A DNA stretch of 64,000 nucleotides from CAUZIZ01 sp965219855 (GTDB lineage Bacteria > Acidobacteriota > UBA6911 > RPQK01 > JAJDTT01). The notes under the pieces were generated by a model. It was not told the DNA's origin, made no database searches, and was given only the letters and a program-made list of their open reading frames with translations. This document shows positions 16,823-24,198 of the stretch, one piece after another. The position numbers and the translations under genes were made by a program. Every line of letters begins with the position of its first letter. Position 1 is the stretch's first letter. Location: NCBI GenBank assembly GCA_965219855.1, contig CBDCOR010000025.1, positions 1 through 64,000 on the forward strand. Reading direction: 5' to 3'.

Positions 16823-17521
16823 TCAGGCGAATCCGTACTTGCCCAGCAGCTCCTTCGTCAAACCCGGCTTGTCGCTGGGAGTCAAATCGGTACGTCTCAT
16901 CAGGAAGTGAGCCTCGCTTTCGAAGGCCCGCATCCTTACCGCCGCGTCGGGTAGGGCTTCCAGACAGCTCGAAGGAATGCGGATCACCCCCTCGGGATCT
17001 GCGTGGATCACGTCTCCGGGGCTGACGGTTATCCCTCCCACCTCGATTGGCTGGTCCTGGGTCCCGATGCGGAGGGCGCAATGGTGGACGGTGATGCCCG
17101 TAGAGTAGGCGGCGAACGGAATACTCAAGAGACCAGCCACATCTCGCAAACCACCGTCTGCTACTGCGCCGATGCAGCCTGCAGCGTAGAGCCCCTTGGC
17201 CATGCCATCGCCCAGGACACACTCATGCTCAGGGCGAGATCCGGTGGTTTTCACCACCCAGACCGCGGTTTCCTCCATGGCATTGATTCGATCCACCTGC
17301 TGCCAGAAGTCGCCCATGTTGGCCACCCCACCGGGCGAACTGCTGTCCATTTCACAAGTAACGGCAACACCAACTGTGGGCCCGAGACTGGGAGTAACGG
17401 ACTGAATCGTCCCAGCCATGTAGAACTCCTCGGCCGGCGTCGAGTCGATGTAGCCAATCGTATTGGCAAGCAGCGCAGTATCGAATTCGCGTAGCTCTTG
17501 TATGACCGAACCCAGTGACAT
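16823..17521 (-). CDS. RraA / HMG-aldolase family protein
   Basis: A 232-residue member of the RraA/4-hydroxy-4-methyl-2-oxoglutarate aldolase family, with the signature GLYAAGCIGAVADGGLRDVA (G-x-x-x-D-G-x-x-R-D) and the closing VSPGDVIHADPEGVIRIP. The Arg-Asp pair binds substrate and metal in the aldolases. The ATG at 17521 follows a strong GGAGGAG. Family members are either RNase E inhibitors (gammaproteobacterial RraA) or class II aldolases; in a non-enterobacterial, catabolic-looking setting an aldolase or decarboxylase is likelier. The 43-base gap to the P-type ATPase gene downstream would allow co-transcription, but a functional tie is not obvious. Confidence 0.85.
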   Translation of the reverse strand: MSLGSVIQELREFDTALLANTIGYIDSTPAEEFYMAGTIQSVTPSLGPTVGVAVTCEMDSSSPGGVANMGDFWQQVDRINAMEETAVWVVKTTGSRPEHECVLGDGMAKGLYAAGCIGAVADGGLRDVAGLLSIPFAAYSTGITVHHCALRIGTQDQPIEVGGITVSPGDVIHADPEGVIRIPSSCLEALPDAAVRMRAFESEAHFLMRRTDLTPSDKPGLTKELLGKYGFA

Positions 17522-17729
17522 GAAACTCCTCCGTTCGCTGGAAACTAGCTCAATTTTCGCTCTCTGTTGACCGGAGACACCCGACCAGGAACCGATCTCC
17601 TAGAGATTCCGACTGCAAAGATTCAACCTATAAGACGGCGTGCCAATATACAAGTATTCAGGGATGCTTCTGAGCCGGACTCGGGGAAAAATCCAGGGCT
17701 CGCCAAAGCTGGGCCGGAAGGATTAGTTG

Positions 17730-19408
17730 GTGCCCGTCCGGAAATGTGTAAGTAATTGATAAGGAAGGGGAAAGAGGGCTTTTTCAAGCTCCGAAACTGT
17801 CAGGGCCGTTTGCTAGACTATTTGGTGCAAACAATTAGACTAAAACGACTTACGACGATTTCAGGAGTTCGAAGATGCGTAAAAAGCGTGAAAAACAACG
17901 CCCCCTTTCCCCGCAATGGCCCGATCACCAGCTGGCCCATGAATTGAAGGTGATCTCGCGCATCCTGGACGACAATCCCCAGACGCTGGAGCTGATAGTA
18001 CAAGATCTCTCTGACAGGGTCGATTCCGGTGTTGGCGCCCCCGGTTTGACGGCCGAGCAGGTGCTGCGTTGCGCCGTCATCAAACAGCTGCATCAGTTCA
18101 GCTATCGCAAGCTGGAGTTTCATCTGGTGGATTCGCAAAGCTGTCAGAGGTTCTGTCGCTTGCCCTATGGGGCGTCGATCAGCAAAGCCACCCTGGCGGA
18201 GAACCTGGGGAAGATTGAGCCGGGGACTTGGAAGGCGATCAACGACCACTTGGTGCTCTGGGCGCAGGCTCGGGGTCTGGAAAAAGGCCAACGGATTCGG
18301 GTCGATGCCACGGCGGTCGAGACGAACATCCACTATCCGCTCGACAGTGAGCTGTTGTACGACGGCATTCGAGTCGTGACCCAGTGGCTGGGGCGGCTGC
18401 GGGAGCGGGAAGGGATCGGCTTCGTCGATCATACGCGGCGGGCCAAGCGGCGCGTCCTGAACATCCGCAACCGCCGCGGCAAGAAGCGCCTGGACAGTTA
18501 CCGCGATCTGATCAAAGTGGCGTCCAAGACGGCTCACTATGCCGAGCAGGCGCTGGCAGCTTCCGCGCAGTGGAGCGATCCCCTCAGTCTGGCCGTGGCG
18601 GCGCAACTGGCCCACTATCTGGGGCTGTTGCACAAAGTCATCGAGCAGACTCAACGACGGGTCCTTTCGGGCGAGGCCGTCGCGGCCCAGGAGAAGATCT
18701 GTTCCCTCTTCGAAGAGCACACCGATATTATCAAGAAGAGCCCTCGGGAAACGGTCTTCGGCCACAAGGTGTTTGTCAGCACGGGCGCCTCGTCGCTGAT
18801 CCTGGATTGTGTGGTGGAACGGGGGAATCCGGCCGACAGCAACTATGTGCAACCCTTCTTAGAGCGGCATCGACAGCTGTACGGGAAGGTCCCCCGCCAG
18901 AGCGCCTGGGATGGTGGTTTTGCCTCGGCTGCCAACCTGCGCTGGGCCAAAGAGCAGGGGGTACAGGATGTGGCCTTTTCCAAAAAGTGTGGGTTGACGG
19001 TTGAGAGCATGGTGCGTTCCAGTTGGGTCTACAAACAACTCAAACGCTTCCGCGCCGGGATTGAGGGGTGCATTGGGACCCTCAAGCACACCTTCGGTCT
19101 CCACCGCTGTAGCTGGAAAGGCTGGCCTCCCTTTCAAAGCTACGTCCATGCCAGCGTCCTGACCTATAACCTGGTCGTCCTGGCCCGACTCCTGTTGTAG
19201 CCTTTTGTGGCTGACCGTACTGCCTTGTGGCTCCGACTCGGGGAGAGGTCTGCGCCGAACCGCTGCTTTTTGGCCCGCGTGCCCTCGCTCGAGGGTCCTT
19301 GCTCTGGATCGAGCTGGGTCGAGCCGGTCTGTCAGCAGTCTCAAGTATAATAAGTGTTTACGATTCAACAGATTACAGTTCTGAAAACCCCGGTTTTCGG
19401 ACGGGCAC
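17730..19408 (+). mobile_element. complete ISNCY-like insertion sequence with 6-bp target duplication
   Basis: The element is 1679 bp. Its ends are inverted repeats: GTGCCCGTCCGGAAA at the left (17730-17744) and, read inward from the right, GTGCCCGTCCGAAAA. The six bases TAGTTG occur directly outside both ends (17724-17729 and 19409-19414), which is a target-site duplication. It carries one intact transposase gene. The 145 bases left of the transposase hold no gene, and the roughly 200 bases right of it hold only the terminal region. The base between RraA and the element (17522-17729) holds nothing I recognise. Confidence 0.88.
17875..19200 (+). CDS. ISNCY-family-like DDE transposase
   Basis: A 441-residue transposase that looks intact. 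The N-terminal part has LTAEQVLRCAVIKQLHQFSY, typical of IS5/IS1182/ISNCY-like helix-turn-helix regions. The catalytic core reads IRVDATAVETNIHYPLDSEL (first Asp), SAWDGGFASAANLRWA (second Asp) and FRAGIEGCIGTLKHTFGLHR (Glu). It fits the ISNCY group best by memory of its overall pattern; IS1182 is the main alternative. It fills most of the element whose ends and target duplication are visible, so this copy was mobile recently enough to keep its ends. Confidence 0.85.
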   Translation: MRKKREKQRPLSPQWPDHQLAHELKVISRILDDNPQTLELIVQDLSDRVDSGVGAPGLTAEQVLRCAVIKQLHQFSYRKLEFHLVDSQSCQRFCRLPYGASISKATLAENLGKIEPGTWKAINDHLVLWAQARGLEKGQRIRVDATAVETNIHYPLDSELLYDGIRVVTQWLGRLREREGIGFVDHTRRAKRRVLNIRNRRGKKRLDSYRDLIKVASKTAHYAEQALAASAQWSDPLSLAVAAQLAHYLGLLHKVIEQTQRRVLSGEAVAAQEKICSLFEEHTDIIKKSPRETVFGHKVFVSTGASSLILDCVVERGNPADSNYVQPFLERHRQLYGKVPRQSAWDGGFASAANLRWAKEQGVQDVAFSKKCGLTVESMVRSSWVYKQLKRFRAGIEGCIGTLKHTFGLHRCSWKGWPPFQSYVHASVLTYNLVVLARLLL

Positions 19409-19512
19409 TAGTTGAGCTGCAGGTTGCGAATCGCTGATTTCAGACTGTCTTCTTGACAGGCTCTGAGCCAGAACATATATTCGGAAGTACAAATTCCGAA
19501 ATAAGTCGCAAA

Positions 19513-21071
19513 ATGGAATTAATAAGTCGATTCTTACCGATCCCCGATCAGAGTTTCTTTCTCTTCGGCCCACGCGGTACGGGCAAGTCTACTTGGGTTC
19601 AGCAGACATTTCCCGAAGCTCTGGTCGTCGATCTGCTCAAGCCGGTGATCTATCGGCAGCTGCAGGCTCGGCCAGAGCGCTTGGCCGAGCTCGCCGCCGG
19701 GTCTCCGCGCCGGCCCGTAGTAGTTGACGAGGTCCAACGCGTCCCGGAGTTGTTATCGGTGGTCCACGATCTGATCGAGCGGGACCGGAGCCGGCGCTTC
19801 GTGCTGACCGGCTCGAGTGCTCGGAAGCTGAGGCGGGGAGGGGTCGATCTGCTGGCCGGCCGAGCGCTCAACAAGACCCTTCATCCCTTCATGACGAGTG
19901 AACTTCCGCACCTGGAGCTCGAAACAGCCCTCAGTAATGGGGTGCTACCTGTAGCGAGCGGCCTCATACCGCCGAGCAACACCAGCGTCTGCTTGAGTGT
20001 ACACTTTCCAGGAGGCCGCTTCAGCGGCCTGGCGCGAAGCGCAATAGACCCGGTGTTTACGCCGGGGTAACCCGGTCTCCTACCCCTCCTGAGGGCCGTT
20101 CACGGTCCTTCTCGAACGGCGGCTTTTGCCATCGTCGACCCGGAGTCTGGCTGAAGCCCGCGTTCGAGAAGCCCGCTAAAGCGGGTTCCGCTATCTGCCG
20201 TTCCGCCCACCCGGCCCTGAAGGACCGGGCTATTGCGCTTCGCGCTAGACCGCTGAAGCGGTCTCTTAGCAACCACATCACGCCGAAGCAGGAAACTTGA
20301 CCAGTCTGTGAACTTCTTCTCCACCAAGGGGCCCTAGTGATGGCAGCTTCGGAGCCCAAAGAAGTCTTGGAGGCCTATGCTTCTCTCTATCTGGAAGAGA
20401 AGGTGCAGTTTGAGGGCTGGGTGCGCCACGTGGGTCATTTTGCACGCTTCCTCGAGGTGGTCAGCTTCTCGCACGCCGCTTTACTCAATATCAGTCACGT
20501 GGCTCGCGAGTGTGAGGTAGAGCGGAAAACGGTGGCAGGGTATGTCGAGGTCCTGGAAGATCTACTCCTGTCCTTCCGCCTGCAGGTCTTTACTCGGCGG
20601 GCTCGGCGGAAGACCGTGTTGCATCCCAAATTCTATCTCTTCGACGCTGGGGTTTATCGATCTCTACGGCCCCGAGGACCGCTTGACCGAGTCGAGGAGA
20701 TCGACGGCTGCGCCTTCGAAGGCCTCATCGCTCAGCACCTCAGAGCTTGGATCTCCTACTCAAACAGCGATTGTAAGCTTTATTATTGGCGCACCCGCTC
20801 GGGAGTCGAGGTCGATTTCGTGGTCTACGGGGGAGACGGATTCTGGGCGATTGAGGTCAAGAATACGGGAAGGGTCCGGCCCCAGGATTTGCGAGCATTG
20901 CGGACCTTTACTGAGGACTATCCAGAAGCCGAGGCGATTCTTCTCTATCGTGGAGAGGAGCGTCTGCAGATCCACGGGATCCAGTGCATTCCAGCGATCG
21001 AATTCCTACGACATCTGCATCCTTCTCGCGGGCTGACTTCTCGACTCGATAACCTCAAAGACACCTTGTAG
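19513..21071 (+). pseudogene. AAA_14 / DUF4143 ATPase gene, disrupted by a 380-bp insertion
   Basis: Two in-frame halves of one protein. The first half (19513-19954) has an AAA_14 ATPase domain with Walker A GPRGTGKST, Walker B-like VVVDEVQR and sensor LTGSSARKLRRGG. The second half (20338-21071) continues with SEPKEVLEAYASLYLEEKVQ and the DUF4143 domain with a PD-(D/E)xK-like pattern (SGVEVDFVVYG, then FWAIEVK). Removing 19955-20337 restores one frame that reads through GVLPVVMAASEPKEVLEAY, as expected for this family of about 380-400 residues. The intact gene would have encoded a DNA-binding or helicase-like ATPase of unclear role. The start ATG at 19513 lies about 100 bases from the ISNCY-like element, which may also have cut its promoter. 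Confidence 0.88.
19955..20337. mobile_element. non-coding palindromic element inserted in the ATPase gene
   Basis: A foreign block of 380 bp plus a 3-bp duplication of TAG (19952-19954 and 20335-20337). It codes for no transposase. It contains long imperfect inverted arms, 20011-20052 and 20224-20266. Each arm combines a short hairpin (GGCCGCTTCAGCGGCC in the left arm, ACCGCTGAAGCGGT in the right) with GCGCGAAGCGCAATAG. Smaller hairpins lie between the arms, for example ACCCGCTTTAGCGGGC read on the minus strand. It behaves like a MITE or a mobile cluster of REP-like palindromes. No clear inverted repeat is visible at its extreme ends. Confidence 0.75.
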
Positions 21072-21155
21072 CGGATTCGAGGGAAACTATTCGCGAGCTG
21101 AACTTCGAACATCAAGAGAAGTCGATCCCAATAGGGCTGTGGTTTCTGGCTCAGG

Positions 21156-24125
21156 CTAGCTGGTTGGAACCAGCCGCTCGAGTTCTTCAAACCAGTTGAC
21201 GATCACGCTCACCTTGTTTCCAAAATACGCGTCGACCCTGGCTTGGTTTCCCTCGCCTCCGTATGGAATCATCAGAAAGCGCTGCCCGTCCGGAGCCACA
21301 TCGTAGCTCCGGATTGGATTCATACTCATGTACTTTCCCTCGAACAGAAAAGCTGGTTTACCCGGTTTCAAGCTACTCCCACTGACCTCGATCTCAACCG
21401 CCAGCATCTTCTTCCTACTAGGGACGGAACGATAAAACAGCTCTCTACCGTCTCCTGACCAGGCCGGACCCCATCCTCCACTCGTGGAGATCTGGATCCT
21501 GCTTCCCGGTCCCGGATAGGGTCGAACATAGACTTCGTATCGACCGGACTCGTCGGAGGTGTAGGCGAGCCACCGACCATCGGGTGAGAATGCAGGATGA
21601 AATTCCTTGAAGCTCTCCTGCAAGAAGGGTTCGGCAGAGCCAGAGCCGTCCATTGACAGAATCCAGATATCATAGCCCCAGCGGGTCTCCGCCTTCCATT
21701 GCACGAACGCGAGTTTGGTTCCGTCAGGGGACCAGGAACCTGGCTCCCTATTGTGCGGACTGGGGATCAGATGCTCGACTTCTGCGGTGCTCTCGAGCGA
21801 CTTCCAGAACAGATTCGGGGGACCGGTCCTCGAAGAGCTGAAAGCGAAGCCCGAACCGTCCGGCTTCCAGATCGGATTAAGATTGTGCCCTTCGAACGTC
21901 TCCCTCGGCCGGGCCCCGCGGGTTAGATCTTGGATCCAGATGTCCTGAGTCTTGTGATTGGTGCTCAGAAGCGCCTGCTTGCTATCAGGAGAAAGACGGA
22001 CAGCCACGTATTGAGCCGGCTCAACATCTAACGCTTCGACTGCGCCGCTGCGATCTACCCAGACTACCGGAAACCGTGCCTCGGGGTAGGACGACCCAGC
22101 GATATAAGCCAGCGACCCGGTATCGGAAAAATCAAACTGAGCAGCACGGGTCTCGAGGCCCTGGTTGTAGACGTGTATGGCCTGGCTGACACCCTCCAAA
22201 ATCGGAATGGGAGGACCGGTGAGCGTCAGACTCGCCAGGTCGAAGGAGGCCGCCATCAGGGTCGCATCCCGGGCAAACACCAGATGCCCGGTGGGCACGT
22301 AGCGGGCGTCTGCACCGTCTTCAATCAAGACCTTCTTTGCTCCAGTCTCGAAAGACTGAACGGCGATGTCTGACCTGCCCCTGTGAGGATTGTAGCGCAG
22401 CACCGTAAAAAGCACCGCCTTCCCATTCGGGAGCACATGGGGGAGTCGGTGACTCACTTCTTGAGTTTCCCGATCCAGCTCCGTGATCTGCTCCGGCTCC
22501 CCTCCCGATGCGGACACTCGGGAGAGACCTGTTTGGGGTCTACAGGCCAGAATGACGGTGCCGTCCGAGGACCAACTCGCACCGTTAGGAACCGGACAAT
22601 CGCAAATCGTAATCGGTGGCCCTCCGTCGAGGGGATGTTTGACCATCTTCTTGGGTGAATCATCTTCTGGATCGGTAATGACTCCCAACCAGTTTCCATC
22701 AGGTGAGAAGAAGGGCATGGCCGAATTGTCAGCGAGGGCAACAGCAGAGTTCCACTGATTGAACGATCGAATGTAGACCTTGCCCCTGGCCTCCCAACTA
22801 GCGTCTGTAGCCGAGACAAAAGCCAGTCGGGTGCCGTCCGGTGACAGCGCTACGCCCCGGCGAAAGAAATGGTTGAGCAATTTCCCTTTTCCGACCGGGA
22901 TCTCCCAGCGCGACACGAGCTTCTCAGGGGCCGAGACGTCGGGCCTGAAACCCGCCGCCAGGATTACCAGAATCGGCACGACAGCCCATGGAACCAGCCT
23001 TCGCCGGAGAGGCGGTGGCGTCAGGGGCACAAGAGGCTCTTCCAGGGTCGCCTCACCCCTCAGACACTCGTCGATTGTAATACGGGCATCGCCCATGTCG
23101 CGCAGCCGCATTCTCGGGTCTTTGCGCAGACACCTCTCCAGCAGGTCACGGATCCGCTCGGGAGTGTCGCCGGGCAGGTCCTCCAGACTGGGCTCCTGGT
23201 GGATCACCGCGGCGATCGTCTCGGTGAGACTCTTGTCCGCGTACATCCCCTTGCCGGTCAGCATTTCGAACAACAGCAGACCGAAGGACCAGATATCGGT
23301 CCGCTTGTCCACCACCTGACCTCGCGCCTGCTCCGGACTCATGTAGGCTGCCGTCCCCAGGACGATTCCCTCTCGCGTGGCCTCCATCGTCAGCGAGCGC
23401 GAGTTCGCTGCTTCTGAGCCCCCCGTCTCAGCGGCTTTGGCCAGACCAAAGTCCAGAATCTTGACCGTTCCGTCGGGAGTGATCTTGATGTTGGCTGGCT
23501 TCAGGTCCCGGTGGATCACGCCGCTCTCGTGCGCGGCCTCCAGGCCCTCGGCAATCTGACGGCTGACATCCAAGGCTTCGTCCACTGGGAGAGGACCTCG
23601 GCTCCGACGCTGGGACAGGGTCTCACCCTCGACTAATTCCAGAACCAGGAAGCGCACGCCGCCGCTTTCTTCCAGACCATGGATCGCTGCAATACTGGGG
23701 TGATTCAGGGAGGCTAGCAGCCGAGCCTCGCGTCGGAACCGGGCCAGCCTCTCATCATCCTGGGTGAATTGCTCGGTCAGGAACTTCAGGGCGACTTTGC
23801 GATGGAGGTTGGTGTCTTGCGCCAGATAGACCTCTCCCATGCCACCCCTGCCGAGCAACGAGAGAATCTTGTAAAAGCCTATTTCCTGTCCTGCCAGGGA
23901 CGACTGTACCCGAGTCTGGGCCACGGTCCTGGCCCTCTGCTCCAAAGCCGGCGATTCAATGAAACTTTTTACTCGCTCGTCAGCCTGGATCAGACTCTCG
24001 ACTTCCTGGCGCAGGGAGGCGTCTCCAGAACAAGCTTCCTCTAAAAAGGCCTTCCTCTGATTCCCTTCTCTCTCCAGGGCTCCGTCGAGTATCTGATCGA
24101 TCCGCTGCCAGCGCTCAGGCTTCAT
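21156..24125 (-). CDS. membrane Ser/Thr kinase with C-terminal propeller (duplicate B)
   Basis: A 989-residue bacterial Hanks-type kinase. A short N-terminal helical region is followed by the kinase domain: GRGGMGEVYLA near 92, VALKFL with the ATP-binding Lys114, catalytic HRDLKPANIK near 205 and DFGLAKA near 225. A proline-rich stretch leads to one membrane helix (RRLVPWAVVPILVILAAGF). The outer part is a PD40/TolB-like beta-propeller (FRRGVALSPDGTRLAFVS, FHPAFSPDGRWLAYTSDESG). This layout, kinase inside and propeller sensor outside, is widespread in Acidobacteriota. It is a tandem duplicate of the gene at 24199-27171: the kinase halves are nearly identical, while the propellers have diverged. 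All catalytic residues are kept. Confidence 0.93.
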   Translation of the reverse strand: MKPERWQRIDQILDGALEREGNQRKAFLEEACSGDASLRQEVESLIQADERVKSFIESPALEQRARTVAQTRVQSSLAGQEIGFYKILSLLGRGGMGEVYLAQDTNLHRKVALKFLTEQFTQDDERLARFRREARLLASLNHPSIAAIHGLEESGGVRFLVLELVEGETLSQRRSRGPLPVDEALDVSRQIAEGLEAAHESGVIHRDLKPANIKITPDGTVKILDFGLAKAAETGGSEAANSRSLTMEATREGIVLGTAAYMSPEQARGQVVDKRTDIWSFGLLLFEMLTGKGMYADKSLTETIAAVIHQEPSLEDLPGDTPERIRDLLERCLRKDPRMRLRDMGDARITIDECLRGEATLEEPLVPLTPPPLRRRLVPWAVVPILVILAAGFRPDVSAPEKLVSRWEIPVGKGKLLNHFFRRGVALSPDGTRLAFVSATDASWEARGKVYIRSFNQWNSAVALADNSAMPFFSPDGNWLGVITDPEDDSPKKMVKHPLDGGPPITICDCPVPNGASWSSDGTVILACRPQTGLSRVSASGGEPEQITELDRETQEVSHRLPHVLPNGKAVLFTVLRYNPHRGRSDIAVQSFETGAKKVLIEDGADARYVPTGHLVFARDATLMAASFDLASLTLTGPPIPILEGVSQAIHVYNQGLETRAAQFDFSDTGSLAYIAGSSYPEARFPVVWVDRSGAVEALDVEPAQYVAVRLSPDSKQALLSTNHKTQDIWIQDLTRGARPRETFEGHNLNPIWKPDGSGFAFSSSRTGPPNLFWKSLESTAEVEHLIPSPHNREPGSWSPDGTKLAFVQWKAETRWGYDIWILSMDGSGSAEPFLQESFKEFHPAFSPDGRWLAYTSDESGRYEVYVRPYPGPGSRIQISTSGGWGPAWSGDGRELFYRSVPSRKKMLAVEIEVSGSSLKPGKPAFLFEGKYMSMNPIRSYDVAPDGQRFLMIPYGGEGNQARVDAYFGNKVSVIVNWFEELERLVPTS

Positions 24126-24187
24126 GGCTCTGTCCCCGCCTCAGCTCCCGCCAGAGCCAGGCTTTGGACTTTCTCCAATCCCGCATG
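24126..24187 (-). pseudogene. remnant of ECF sigma factor 3' end left by duplication
   Basis: The 62 bases upstream of kinase B match, almost base for base, the last bases of the sigma-factor gene upstream of kinase A. They encode the same tail (MRDWRKSKAWLWRELRRGQ). Similarity stops at CGCATGA, read on the plus strand at 24181-24187, beyond which the sequence is unrelated. The tail is not part of any longer open frame and marks one boundary of the duplicated segment. Confidence 0.85.
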
Positions 24188-24198
24188 ACTGGGTTCGG

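Noticed and set aside
16575..17222. 216-codon minus-strand open frame between the ATPase fusion and RraA
   Set aside because: It is an out-of-frame shadow of two real genes, very Arg/Gly-rich.
17818..18852. 345-codon minus-strand open frame inside the ISNCY-like element
   Set aside because: It is antisense to the transposase core and has a Gln/Arg-rich composition with no recognisable domain.
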